Origin: Microbacterium horticulturae
GTDB taxonomy: Bacteria > Actinomycetota > Actinomycetes > Actinomycetales > Microbacteriaceae
Assembly: GCF_029094505.1 (NCBI RefSeq)
Contig: NZ_CP119108.1
Span: 124,001-188,000, forward strand
DNA: 64,000 nucleotides
Direction of reading: 5' to 3'
The translations under genes and the position numbers were made by a program. The notes beneath the pieces were generated by a model. The model did no database searches and was not told where the DNA came from. It saw nothing but the letters and a program-made list of their open reading frames with translations. This document shows positions 1 through 9,000 of this stretch, in pieces. The stretch's first letter is position 1. Each line of letters begins with the position of its first letter.

Positions 1-3
1 GGT

Positions 4-213
4 CTACGCCTGCAGACGCTGTTGGTACGAGCCCGCGCTCTCGTCGTCTTCGTCGTCGGCGTACTTGTCCGCCCACTTGTCGACGTATTCGTCCTCATTG
101 GACTCGGGATGACCCAGCTCACGCTCGAGCGACGCGAAGTTCACGTTGTACGTGTCGTACTTGAGCTCGCGAGCGATCTTGGTGTGCTTCGCCTTCTGAC
201 GGCCACGCCCCAT
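4..213 (-). CDS. DUF3073 family small protein
   Basis: 69-residue protein of unknown function. It begins MGRGRQKAKHTKIARELKY and ends in a strongly acidic stretch (DEDDES), the pattern of the actinobacterial DUF3073 family. I start it at the ATG on 213 because the GRGRQKAKHTK block is the normal N terminus of the family; an in-frame ATG 21 nt upstream would add seven residues with no family support. It is divergent from the universal stress gene, separated by about 160 nt. The basic head and acidic tail suggest a nucleic-acid or ribosome-associated role, but that is inference only. Confidence 0.85.
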   Translation of the reverse strand: MGRGRQKAKHTKIARELKYDTYNVNFASLERELGHPESNEDEYVDKWADKYADDEDDESAGSYQQRLQA

Positions 214-376
214 GCGAGACCCCCTTATGGTCAAGTCGCGGGCAGTGTCTGGCCCGACTGTTCACGATGTCCGGTATCAACCGGCAAGAGTAGCATTCAG
301 GATATCACGCGGGGTGGCGAACGGCCTGATTGCGGGCAGCCCCCCGACCGGTCCCCAACGAGAGGCTGCGAGATAT

Positions 377-913
377 ATGTCCCAGGAGGCATCCGACGCC
401 GCACCCAAGCCCGAGACGGCCGCCGACCTCGCCGGTGCGGTGATCGTCGGCATCGTCGCGGGGCAATCGCCGCGCGTCGTGAAGGAGGCCGCGCGGTACG
501 CCAAGGCATTCGGCGCGCCGCTGGTGGTGGTCAACGTCGACGTCACGCGGTTCGTGGCGTACGAAGACCCCGACGGCTCGGTGCAGACGGCGGCGATCGA
601 CCTCGCCGCCGTCGGGCGCGAGAACGAGGTGCGGCAGATAACCGATGAGACGAAGGCCGCGCTGGACGGCTGCGGCATCGACTGGTCGATGCGGTGGCTC
701 GTGGGCGACCCGGCGCTGGCGATGAAGAAGCTCGCCGATGAGGCGCGCGCACGCGTCATCGTCGTCGGCACCCGCAAGCAGGGCCTCGGCGAGTCGATCC
801 GCGAGTTCTTCACCGGGTCCGTCGCCGTGCGCCTCGCGCACCGGCAGACGCGGCCCGTTCTGGTGGTGCCCATCGGCGAGACGTTGGCGGACGACCAGGA
901 CTTCGACTGGTGA
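377..913 (+). CDS. Universal stress protein (UspA family)
   Basis: 178-residue single-domain universal stress protein. After a short polar N terminus (MSQEASDAAPKPE) the fold opens with AVIVGIVAGQSP and closes with VIVVGTRKQGLGESIREF, then TGSVAVRLAHRQTRPVLVVP, the ATP-binding-type Usp ending (G-x-G loop followed by TGS and a final VLVVP strand). Start chosen at ATG 377, preceded by a GAGAGG-like ribosome site; an upstream in-frame ATG would add 55 residues of non-Usp sequence. Expected role: cytoplasmic nucleotide-binding protein supporting stress or dormancy physiology. Its stop lies 3 nt from the convergent PadR stop, with no room for a separate terminator. Confidence 0.85.
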   Translation: MSQEASDAAPKPETAADLAGAVIVGIVAGQSPRVVKEAARYAKAFGAPLVVVNVDVTRFVAYEDPDGSVQTAAIDLAAVGRENEVRQITDETKAALDGCGIDWSMRWLVGDPALAMKKLADEARARVIVVGTRKQGLGESIREFFTGSVAVRLAHRQTRPVLVVPIGETLADDQDFDW

Positions 914-916
914 CGC

Positions 917-1528
917 TCACCCGTGCAGCGCACGGGTGACCTCCTTCGCGGCGTCGTCGAGTGCGCGCACCAGTCGGTCGACAGTGGATGCCGCGACCAC
1001 CCCGCCGCGCGCCACGTGTGCGCGCAGGTCGGTGCGCACGTGGGCGCGGAAGGCGTTCACGGCCGTGTCGGCGCGCTGCAGCTGTTCGCGGCTGCGCACG
1101 CGCGGGTCGTCGTCACGCGCCGTGCGCGTCGGGGCGGCCCGCCGCTCCTCGTGCGCGGCTGCGGCCAGGTCGGCGCGCAGGCTCTTCATCGCCTCACGCA
1201 CACTGCCGCGCACCTCGTCGGCGATGAGGCGCACCGAGTCGGCCAGGCCCGCCTCGATCCCGTCGAACTCCTCGGCGCGGTCGGCCACCTCGGCGCGCCC
1301 GGCGTCGGTGATCGCGTAGATCGTCTTGCGGCCCTCGACGGTCTTGGTGACCAGACCTTCCTCCTCGAGCTTCGCCAGCCGCGGATAGATCGTGCCCGCG
1401 CTGGGCGTGTAAGTGCCGCCGGTGCGATCGGTGAGCGCCTGGATCAGGTCGTAACCGTGCCGGGGCTGCTCGTCGAGCAACTTCAGCAGGTACAGGCGCA
1501 GGTCGCCGTGTGAGAAGACCGGGGCCAT
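917..1528 (-). CDS. PadR family transcriptional regulator
   Basis: 203-residue PadR-type repressor. Residues 1-90 form the winged helix: HGDLRLYLLKLLDEQPRHGY, then the wing SAGTIYPRLAKLEEEGLV, followed by a long charged helical C-terminal domain rich in Arg and Ala, suited to dimerisation. The start is the ATG on 1528, whose A is also the last base of the upstream DUF4097 stop (TGATG), so the two genes are translationally coupled. PadR proteins usually repress their own operon; the 42-bp dyad upstream of the DUF4097 gene (2430-2471) is the obvious target. Confidence 0.88.
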   Translation of the reverse strand: MAPVFSHGDLRLYLLKLLDEQPRHGYDLIQALTDRTGGTYTPSAGTIYPRLAKLEEEGLVTKTVEGRKTIYAITDAGRAEVADRAEEFDGIEAGLADSVRLIADEVRGSVREAMKSLRADLAAAAHEERRAAPTRTARDDDPRVRSREQLQRADTAVNAFRAHVRTDLRAHVARGGVVAASTVDRLVRALDDAAKEVTRALHG

Positions 1529-2409
1529 CACCACTCCTCCTCCGTCGTCGCGTCGGTGTCGCCGCCGGCGTCGGCCGCGGCATCCACCCCGTCCGTCGGT
1601 CGGCGCAGGACCGACAGGTTTCCGGAGACGGAGTTGGTCCGCACGTCGGCGAAGCTGCCCGAGAGCTGCCCGGTCGTGCCGGTGTAGCTCGTGCCCGGGC
1701 CGTTGCCCTGCCCCGATCGGACCGTGCCATCGATGAGCACCTGGCCGCTGACGCTGCGCACGACATAGTTGGCGGCTCGTCCCTCGTCGAGCCGGATCGT
1801 CGCGTCGCCCGAGACAGTGTTCAGCGAGATGCGGTCGACGTCGCCGGTGCTGTCGATGAGGACCGGACCCGAGACCGTGTCGACGATGGCCTTGGCGATC
1901 GAGCCCGACGCCGTGACGTCGCCCGACACGCTGTTGGCCAGGAGGGCGCCGGCAAGGCCCCGAATCTGCACGTCGCCGGAGACGGCGTTGACGGTGAGGT
2001 CGCCCGTCAGGCCGTCGACGAGCAGGTCGCCCGAGACGGTGTTCAGGCGCGCGTCGGTACGCAGCCCGCTCACCAGCGCGCTGGCGCTGACCACGCCGAG
2101 AGTGACGGCCGCGGTGCGGGGGACGGCGACGCTGATCTCGGCCTTCGGGCCGTTCGCGCCGAAGTGGCGGAACACGTCGAGGAAGTTGTCCCACCCGAGT
2201 TGAGGGTGGTCGATCTCGACGGCGCCGTCGATCGCCTCGATGCGCAGGTCGCGGCCGGAGACCGCGTGCACCTCGATGCGCAGGTTCGGCTCGTCGTGGG
2301 CGACCACGTCGATCTGCCCGCCGATGAGCCCGATCTTGAGTCTGGTCACGTCTTCGATATCGATGACGCGTGTCTGGCCCGGCTGGATGAGCCACTTCTC
2401 GCTGGTCAT
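1528..2409 (-). CDS. DUF4097 beta-repeat protein, first gene of a padR operon
   Basis: 293-residue protein built from repeated short beta units with the signature N-[ST]-VSGD (for example LNTVSGDLLVDG, NAVSGDVQIRG, NSVSGDVTASG, LNTVSGDATIR), the right-handed beta-helix/adhesin-like pattern of DUF4097. No signal peptide or membrane segment is visible, so it looks cytoplasmic. Start taken at ATG 2409 (MTSEKWLIQPGQ); earlier in-frame codons run into the operator. It shares one base with the downstream padR start. DUF4097 genes commonly travel with PadR or other small regulators in envelope-stress loci; the molecular function is unknown. Confidence 0.82.
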   Translation of the reverse strand: MTSEKWLIQPGQTRVIDIEDVTRLKIGLIGGQIDVVAHDEPNLRIEVHAVSGRDLRIEAIDGAVEIDHPQLGWDNFLDVFRHFGANGPKAEISVAVPRTAAVTLGVVSASALVSGLRTDARLNTVSGDLLVDGLTGDLTVNAVSGDVQIRGLAGALLANSVSGDVTASGSIAKAIVDTVSGPVLIDSTGDVDRISLNTVSGDATIRLDEGRAANYVVRSVSGQVLIDGTVRSGQGNGPGTSYTGTTGQLSGSFADVRTNSVSGNLSVLRRPTDGVDAAADAGGDTDATTEEEW

Positions 2410-2429
2410 GAGGACTCCCGTATGTGATT

Positions 2430-2471
2430 CGAGATATATCGTGTCTTTGACAATAAACGCGATATAGCTCG
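2430..2471. promoter_or_regulatory. Candidate PadR operator: 12-bp arms, 11/12 matched dyad
   Basis: Left arm CGAGATATATCG (2430-2441) and right arm CGATATAGCTCG (2460-2471) are inverted repeats matching at 11 of 12 positions, separated by 18 bp. They lie 21-62 nt upstream of the DUF4097 start in an AT-rich island unlike the surrounding GC-rich DNA. The spacer contains TTGTCA on the minus strand, a possible -35. A self-repressing PadR dimer binding here would cover the promoter of the DUF4097-padR operon. The assignment is inferred from position and symmetry. Confidence 0.6.
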
Positions 2472-2511
2472 AGCGCAACCCCTCGCAGGAGATTCTCACC
2501 GCCGCGGGCGC

Positions 2512-2542
2512 TTGAGCTTGACGTTACGTCAAGGATTAGCGT
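2512..2542 (+). promoter_or_regulatory. MerR-type promoter with 19-bp spacer and central palindrome
   Basis: A -35 TTGAGC (2512-2517) and -10 TAGCGT (2537-2542) are separated by 19 bp, the over-long spacing diagnostic of MerR-activated promoters. Lying in the spacer, and overlapping the -35 by one base, is a perfect 17-bp palindrome CTTGACGTTACGTCAAG (2517-2533). It stands 37 nt before the merR start, pointing to autoactivation. Confidence 0.75.
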
Positions 2543-2579
2543 GGAGCCCGACGGGACGAGAACGGAAGGAGAGGGGCGC

Positions 2580-3338
2580 ATGGACAGAACCATCCACGAG
2601 ATCGCCACGCTCGCGGGCACGACCAGCAGAACTCTGCGTCACTACGACGCGATCGGGCTGCTGGCTCCCAGCCGCATCGGCGCGAACGGGTATCGACGGT
2701 ACGACGAGTCGGCGCTCGTGCGGCTGCAGCGCATCCTGTTGCTGCGCGAGCTCGGGCTGCCGTTGCCGCAGATCGCCGAGGTGCTCGACCGCGAGACGAG
2801 CGAGGTGCGGGCCCTGCGCACGCACCTCGACCTGCTGCGGCAGGAGAAGGAGCGCCTCGACCGGCGGATCGCCGCCGTCACGTCCACCATCGATGCCCTT
2901 CAGAAAGGGGAAGAACCCATGGCCGAGAAGATGTTCGACGGATTCGACAACACGCAGTATCAGGCGGAGGTCACCGAGCGCTGGGGCGGCGACGCGTACG
3001 CACGCGGCAACGACTGGTGGCAGGGGATGACCCCCGACCAGCGGGCGGCGTGGCAGAGGCAGGTCGCTGACCTGAACGAGCAGTGGCGGGATGCCGCGGC
3101 CCGCGGCATCCCGGCTGACAGCGCCGAGGCGCACGGGCTGGCCGAACGGCATGTGCAGTGGCTCCGGGGCATCCCGGGGACGCCGGCCGCGGCATCCGAC
3201 GGCGACATCGCCGGATACGTGCGGGGCCTGGGCGAGATGTATGTCGCCGACCCGCGGTTCGCCGCCAACTACGGCGGCGCCGAGGGTGCCGCGTTCGTAC
3301 GCGACGCGCTGCGCGTCTATGCCGACGCGGACCTGTAG
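2580..3338 (+). CDS. MerR family regulator with TipAS-type effector domain
   Basis: 252-residue TipA-like regulator. Residues 1-70 are the MerR winged helix (IHEIATLAGTTSRTLRHYD, then YRRYDESALVRLQRILLLRE), followed by a dimerisation coiled coil (about 75-115) and a C-terminal TipAS domain with the family's WWQGMTPDQ and AEAHGLAERHVQWL segments. TipAS domains bind thiopeptide or other bulky antibiotics. Start at ATG 2580, 5-6 nt after AGGAGAGG. An internal Met (MAEKMFDGFDNTQ) marks where a short TipAS-only product could start, as in Streptomyces tipA, though I see no strong separate ribosome site. Confidence 0.88.
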   Translation: MDRTIHEIATLAGTTSRTLRHYDAIGLLAPSRIGANGYRRYDESALVRLQRILLLRELGLPLPQIAEVLDRETSEVRALRTHLDLLRQEKERLDRRIAAVTSTIDALQKGEEPMAEKMFDGFDNTQYQAEVTERWGGDAYARGNDWWQGMTPDQRAAWQRQVADLNEQWRDAAARGIPADSAEAHGLAERHVQWLRGIPGTPAAASDGDIAGYVRGLGEMYVADPRFAANYGGAEGAAFVRDALRVYADADL

Positions 3339-3364
3339 CCGCAGCGCCGCTCTAAGCTGGCGGT

Positions 3365-3586
3365 ATGCCCGGTCCCGTCGACTTCCTGCGCTCCTGCGAG
3401 CCGGGCACGCGGGTGACCGTGCGACGCAGGACCGACGGCGGCTGGGCGGACGCGCTCGGGTATCTGCGCGAGATCACGCCGACCAGCTGCGTCGTCGAGA
3501 CCCGCCGGGGGCTTGTGCGCGTGCCGTTGGATGCCGTGACGCACGCCGTCCGGGTGCCCGAGCCGCCGCCCCGCCGCAGGCGCTGA
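3365..3586 (+). CDS. Small SH3-like protein resembling the Rv0428c N-terminal domain
   Basis: 73-residue basic protein. The order GTRVTVRRRTDGGWADALGYL, then TSCVVETRRGLVRVPLDAV, resembles the N-terminal SH3-like barrel of the Rv0428c/cg3035 GNAT acetyltransferases, but no acetyltransferase domain follows. A TAAGCT -10 at 3353-3358 lies exactly 6 nt before the ATG, so the mRNA is probably leaderless, which supports the start and the gene. It ends 7 nt from the convergent MFS gene. Function unknown; similarity judged by eye. Confidence 0.7.
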   Translation: MPGPVDFLRSCEPGTRVTVRRRTDGGWADALGYLREITPTSCVVETRRGLVRVPLDAVTHAVRVPEPPPRRRR

Positions 3587-3593
3587 GGGCGCG

Positions 3594-4835
3594 TCAGGCC
3601 CGTTCGCCGACGTACCGGGCGCGGCCGGCGAGGATGCCCGTGATGAAGATGCCGACGCTCACCACGAGCAGCGCGAACAGCGGCCACTCCCACGAGCCGG
3701 TCGCGTCGTGCAGAGCCCCCACGAGGATGGGCCCGAACGCCGCCAGCAGATAGCCCACCGACTGACCCATGCCCGACAGCGCCGCAGCCTGGTGGTGGTT
3801 GCGGGTGCGAAGACCGAACAGCGACAGCGCGACGGTGATGGATGCCCCGCCCGCCGCACCCAGCATCGCCACCCAGACGATGCCCAGGGCCGGCAGCAGC
3901 ATCTGCCCGCCCACCGCGACGAACACGACGACCGCTGCGATCGCTGCGAGCCCGCTCTGCGCGCGCAGCCGGTGGAGCAGCGCTGCGGCGGTGAGACTGC
4001 CGACGATGCCGAAACACTGGAACACGAACTGGTGCCACCCGGCGCCCACGATCGACAGCCCGCCGTCGTGCTCGACGGTCGGCCACCAGGTGATCGCCGT
4101 GTAGTATATCGTCGACTGCAGACCGAGATACAGCGTCACCGCCCACGCGAGCGGAGAGCGCCACATCGGTCCCACGTGGGCGGGGTCGGCCGGGGCGTCG
4201 GCGCCTTCGGCGGCCGCGGCATCCATCGCCTTGTCGGCGGGGGTGTACCGGGCGCGCAGCTGCGGCAGGAACACCGCGAACGCGATGAGGGCCAGCGCAG
4301 CCCAGATACCCAGCGACAGCCGCCAGCCCGCACTCGTCATGCCGGCGATCGGCACGGCCAGGCCCGCGGCGATCGCCGCTACCCCGCTCTGCAGCGCGGA
4401 GTAGATGCCGGTCATCGGCCCCACCCGGTCGGGATACTCGCGCTTGATGAGGGCCGGCAGCAGCACGTTGATCATCGCGATGGCGCCACCGAGGATCGCC
4501 GTGCCGACCCAGATCGCGCCCGGCAGCGGCACCGATCGCAGCACGATGGCCACCGCGAGGATCAGCAGCGAACCGCCGAGGGCGCGCTCGAGGCCGACCT
4601 TGCGGGCGATGCCGGGGGCGATGGGTGAGACGACGGCGAACCCGATCACCGGGAGTGCGACGAGGAAGGATGCTGCGGTGCCGCCGATGCCCAGATCGGT
4701 GCGGATGTCGCCCAGGACCGGGCCGACCGAGGTGATTCCCGCGCGCAGGTTGGCGGCGAGCAGCAGAACGCCGGCGAGCATGAGGCCCGCGCGGGCGGCG
4801 CCGTCGCGGTGGATCGGCGGCGTCGCAGAGGTCAT
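3594..4835 (-). CDS. MFS transporter, CynX/NimT family
   Basis: 413-residue 12-helix major facilitator. The opening LLLAANLRAGITSVGPVLGDIRTDLG is characteristic of the CynX/NimT group (cyanate or nitroimidazole transporters), and the central cytoplasmic loop (about residues 195-220) is charged. A TAGCCT -10 (4842-4847) sits 6 nt upstream of the ATG on 4835, implying leaderless transcription. Substrate cannot be told from sequence; no cyanase or other cyanate gene is nearby. Just upstream lies a truncated kup gene on the same strand. Confidence 0.88.
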   Translation of the reverse strand: MTSATPPIHRDGAARAGLMLAGVLLLAANLRAGITSVGPVLGDIRTDLGIGGTAASFLVALPVIGFAVVSPIAPGIARKVGLERALGGSLLILAVAIVLRSVPLPGAIWVGTAILGGAIAMINVLLPALIKREYPDRVGPMTGIYSALQSGVAAIAAGLAVPIAGMTSAGWRLSLGIWAALALIAFAVFLPQLRARYTPADKAMDAAAAEGADAPADPAHVGPMWRSPLAWAVTLYLGLQSTIYYTAITWWPTVEHDGGLSIVGAGWHQFVFQCFGIVGSLTAAALLHRLRAQSGLAAIAAVVVFVAVGGQMLLPALGIVWVAMLGAAGGASITVALSLFGLRTRNHHQAAALSGMGQSVGYLLAAFGPILVGALHDATGSWEWPLFALLVVSVGIFITGILAGRARYVGERA

Positions 4836-4885
4836 GCGTTCAGGCTATGCCCGGCCCGTGCATGCGACCGAATCAGATGCGCACG

Positions 4886-5344
4886 CTACAGCATGGCGGC
4901 GCCGGCCAGCCCGACGAGAATCAGCGTGCGACGCGGCAGTCGTTTCACACCACGCCAGGGCTGCAGAAGTGCGACGAGGGCGAACACGCCGCCTTCACCT
5001 CGGTTGTCGGCGCGGAGCACCAGGGCAATGTACTTCAGCGAGACGACGAGGATCAGCGTCCAGAATACGAGGGAGAGGATGCCGAGCACGTTGTCGCGGT
5101 CGGGCTCGAGGTGGCCGGCGCCACCGTTGAAAACGGCGTGCAGCGCATAGATGGTGCTCGTGCCGAGGTCTCCGTACACGACGCCCAGCACCGCCAATGC
5201 GACCAGCGCCACCTGGCCGGCACCCTGCTGCCGTGCCCGCTCCTCGGCGGGCACGGCAGCAGGACGGTCGCGGCGCTCCTCGCTCGCGACATCGGCTGGT
5301 TCGGCGTCCGGTGGGTCGTCCGGCTCGTCGCGCGCACGCGACAT
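4886..5344 (-). pseudogene. Truncated KUP potassium transporter (N-terminal fragment)
   Basis: 152-codon frame whose second half is unmistakably the start of a KUP/HAK/KT potassium transporter: LAVLGVVYGDLGTSTIYAL, VLGILSLVFWTLILVVSLKY, LRADNRGEGGVFALVALL. It stops abruptly after LILVGLAGAAML, just before the conserved YGDGMITPA segment, whereas full-length KUP proteins are about 600 residues. The DNA after the stop is the upstream region of the MFS gene, so the remaining three quarters are deleted rather than frameshifted. The fragment has two to three membrane helices and is probably a decaying gene. Start assigned to ATG 5344, 8 nt after the small membrane gene. Confidence 0.75.
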
Positions 5345-5352
5345 CGCGACGA

Positions 5353-5517
5353 TCAGGTGCGGTTGCGCCCGCTGATGACCCGGAACAAGAACGCGATCAA
5401 AGCGATCACGGCGACCACGAGCGCGACCCAGAGCAACCAGTGCAGGGCGGCGTTCAGTCCGCTGAAGATCGCGACGATCACAGCGATGATGAGGATGATG
5501 ATCAATGCGGCATTCAT
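5353..5517 (-). CDS. Small hydrophobic protein (54 aa), two membrane helices
   Basis: 54-residue protein starting MNAALIIILIIAVIVAIF and ending FRVISGRNRT, with two hydrophobic spans (about 3-25 and 30-47) flanking a short loop and a basic C terminus. An excellent ribosome site (AGGGAGGT) precedes ATG 5517. The truncated kup frame follows 8 nt downstream, so this may once have been a small partner upstream of the transporter. Function unknown. Confidence 0.72.
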   Translation of the reverse strand: MNAALIIILIIAVIVAIFSGLNAALHWLLWVALVVAVIALIAFLFRVISGRNRT

Positions 5518-5633
5518 AAGCGTGACCTCCCTTTAACGTGTGCCTACCTGAGCATGGATCGGGTAGGCGCGTCAACCCCTCCCCGCGGCACGGCTCGCGG
5601 CGCTACGGTGAGGGGCCGAAGGAAGGAGACATC

Positions 5634-5903
5634 ATGCCCCGAGGACGAGCCTCGAACAGCCTGAAGAATCCCGACATGTACGAAGAGCTGCGCGACGACG
5701 GCGCTTCGAAAGAGAAGGCCGCGCGCATCTCGAACGCCGCAGCGAACGAGGGCGAGAAGAAGGTCGGGCGGCGCGGTGGCAAGGCGAAAGACTATGAGGA
5801 CCGCACCGTCGGCGAGCTGAAGAAGCGCGCGAAGGAACTCGGCCTGCACGGCTACTCCGACAAGCGCAAGAGCGAGCTCATCGACATGCTGCGCAATCAC
5901 TGA
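5634..5903 (+). CDS. Rho N-terminal/SAP-like small protein (DUF7218 type)
   Basis: 89-residue very charged protein. The first half (MPRGRASNSLKNPDMYEELR, then GASKEKAARISNAAAN) matches the small DUF7218-like family; the C-terminal 35 residues (DRTVGELKKRAKELGLHGY, then KRKSELIDMLRN) form a Rho-termination-factor N-terminal or SAP-like helix-extended-helix motif that usually binds nucleic acid. Start at ATG 5634 after the strong site AAGGAAGGAG. Likely a small nucleoid or RNA-associated protein. Confidence 0.85.
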   Translation: MPRGRASNSLKNPDMYEELRDDGASKEKAARISNAAANEGEKKVGRRGGKAKDYEDRTVGELKKRAKELGLHGYSDKRKSELIDMLRNH

Positions 5904-6010
5904 CCGGCAGGTCTGTACAGCGGCACGGCGTACGCACAACGGACGCGTGGAATAATCGCGCCCGTGCGGCTGATCGCGGCCGTGCCCCGCCTCCCGCTCG
6001 AAGGGCCCCC

Positions 6011-9000
6011 GTGTCGAAGCTCGCCGTCCTCAGTCTGCGTAACCGCGCGCTGATCGCGCTGATCACGATCATCGCCGCCGTCTTCGGCTCGATCGCCCTG
6101 GTCAATCTCAAGCAGGAGCTCATCCCCTCGATCGAGTTTCCGCAGCTGATCGTCGTCTCGACGTATTCGGGTGCCTCTCCCGAGGTCGTGTCGCGCGACG
6201 TGTCCGACCCGATCGAGCAGGCGATCCAGGGTGTGCCGGGCCTGGAAGAGACCAGCGCCACCAGCACCACGAACTCGTCGATCGTGCAGGCGCAGTTCAC
6301 GTACGGCACCGACCTGGCCACGGCCGAACAGAAGATCAGCGTCGCGATCAACCGGATAAAGTCCACGCTCCCCGATGGGGTGGATCCCAATGTGATCTCA
6401 GCGTCGATCGACGACTTCCCGGTGATCCAGCTGGCGGTGACCGGCTTCGACGACGAGCAGACCGTGCAGTCGCGGCTGGAGAGCACCGTCGTCCCCGACC
6501 TCGAAGACATCGACGGCGTCAACGCCGCGCAGATCGTCGGCGGACGCGGCCAGCGCGTGACCATCACTCCCGACACCGACGAGCTGGCGGCATCCGGATT
6601 CACCACGCAGTCGATCACCGACGCACTCAGCCAGAACGGGCTGCTCTTCCCGGGCGGCGACATCACCGAGGGCGACCAGACTCTCACCGTGCAGACCGGC
6701 GCGAAGCTCGACGCCGTCAAGGAGATCGAGAAGCTGCCGCTCGTGCCGAGCGCGCAAGGCCTGGCCCAGCAGCAGGCCCAGGCCCCGGCGCAGGCGGGCG
6801 CGGCGGGCGGCGCGAAGACCACGACGTCGACGACGACGGCCATCGCGGATGTCGCGAGCGTGAAGCTCGAGCGTGACCCGGTGACGACCATCTCGCGGGT
6901 CAACGGCGAGAACGCCCTCACGCTGGCGATCACGAAGCTGCCGGCGGCCAACACCGTCGACGTGTCGACGGCCGTGCGAGACGCGCTGCCCGATCTGCAG
7001 AAGCAGCTGGACGGTGCACACTTCACCGTCGTGTTCGATCAGGCGCCGTACATCCAGCAGTCGATCGACTCGCTCGCCCAGGAGGGCCTGCTCGGTCTGC
7101 TGTTCGCGGTGATCATCATCCTGATCTTCCTGCTGTCGGTGCGCTCCACGCTGGTCACCGCGATCTCGATCCCGACGAGCGTGCTCATCACGTTCATCGG
7201 CATCCAGGCATTCGGCTACTCGCTGAACATCCTCACGCTCGGCGCGCTGACGATCGCCATCGGGCGCGTCGTGGACGACTCGATCGTCGTCATCGAGAAC
7301 ATCAAACGGCATTACGTCGAGGGCGCCGACAAGCTGCAGGCGATCACCCGCGCCGTGCGCGAGGTGGCGACGGCCGTCTCGGCGTCGACACTGACAACGG
7401 TGGCAGTGTTCCTTCCCATCGCGTTCGTCGGCGACATGACCGGTGAGCTGTTCCGGCCGTTCGCGCTGACCGTCACGATCGCGATGGTCGCCTCGCTGGT
7501 CGTGGCCCTCACCATCGTGCCGGTGCTGGCGTACTGGTTCCTCAAGCCGGGCAAGCAGCTGCTCGACGCCGACGGCAAGCCGATCGATCCCGAGGCTGCC
7601 GATGCCCCGCCGTCGCGTCTGCAGAAGGGCTACCTGCCGATCCTGCACTGGACGCTCAAGCACTCCGGCGTGACCGTGATCATCGCCGTTCTCGTGCTCG
7701 GCGGCACGATCGCCCTCGCGCCGCTGATGAAGACGAACTTCCTCGGCGACTCGGGGCAGAACACGTTCACGATGACGCAGGACCTGGGGCCCGCGGCATC
7801 CCTCGCCTCTCAGGACGCCGCGGCGAAGAAGGTCGAAGCCGCGATCAAAGACGTCGACGGGATCGACACCGTGCAGACCTCGATCGGCTCGAGCGGCTCG
7901 GCCCTGCGCGACGCTTTCTCGGGCGGCGGCAGCGGCGTGACGTACTCGATCACGACCGACACCGACGCCGACCAGGAGCAGGTCCGGGCCGACGTCGAAG
8001 ACGCCGTGGCCGACCTGAAGGGCGTCGGCACCGTGACGGTCGCTGCCGCCGAGGGCGGGTTCGGCTCGAGTGACGTCGAGATCGACATCACCGCCCCCGA
8101 CGGCAAGACGCTGCAGACCGCGACCGATGCGGTGGTGGATGCCGTCAGCGGCAAGGCCGGCATCGGGCAGGTCTCCACGAACCTGTCGGCTTCTCTGCCC
8201 TACATCTCGGTGTCGGTCGACCGCGACAAGGCCGCCGAACACGGCCTGAGCGAGGCGGCCGTGGGCAGCATCGTGTCGAACACCATGCGCCCGCAGCAGA
8301 TCGGCACGGTCGAGATCGACGAGTCGAGCGTCACCGTGTACCTCGATGCCGCCGACGTGCCCGACTCGCTCGCGGCGCTGAAGAAGATGGATGTCGCGAC
8401 TGCGACAGGAATCATCGAGCTGGGCGACATAGCGACCGTGGAGAAGAGCAACGGCCCCACCTCGATCTCGACGCAGCGCGGCGTGCGCACCGCGACGGTG
8501 ACGGTCACCCCGTCGACCGACGACTTGACCGCGGCATCCACCACCATCGACGAGGCGCTGAAGAACGCCGATCTGCCGGAGGCGGCCGATGCGTCGATCG
8601 GTGGCGTCCTCTCGCAGCAGGGCACCGCGTTCTCGCAGCTGGGTCTGGCGATGCTCGCCGCGATCCTGATCGTCTACGTCGTGATGGTGGCCACGTTCAA
8701 GTCGCTGCGCCAGCCGCTGCTGCTGCTGGTGTCGATCCCGTTCGCCGCGACGGGCGCGATCCTGCTGCAGCTGATCACGGGAGTGCCGCTGGGCGTGGCA
8801 TCCCTCATCGGCGTGCTCATGCTCATCGGCATCGTGGTCACGAATGCCATCGTGCTCGTGGACCTCGTCAACCAGTACCGCGTCAAGGGCCTGTCCACCC
8901 ATGACGCGGTGATGGCAGGCGGGTCGAGGCGGTTGCGGCCGATCCTCATGACGGCGCTGGCGACCATCTTCGCGCTGACGCCCATGGCGCTCGGGATCAC

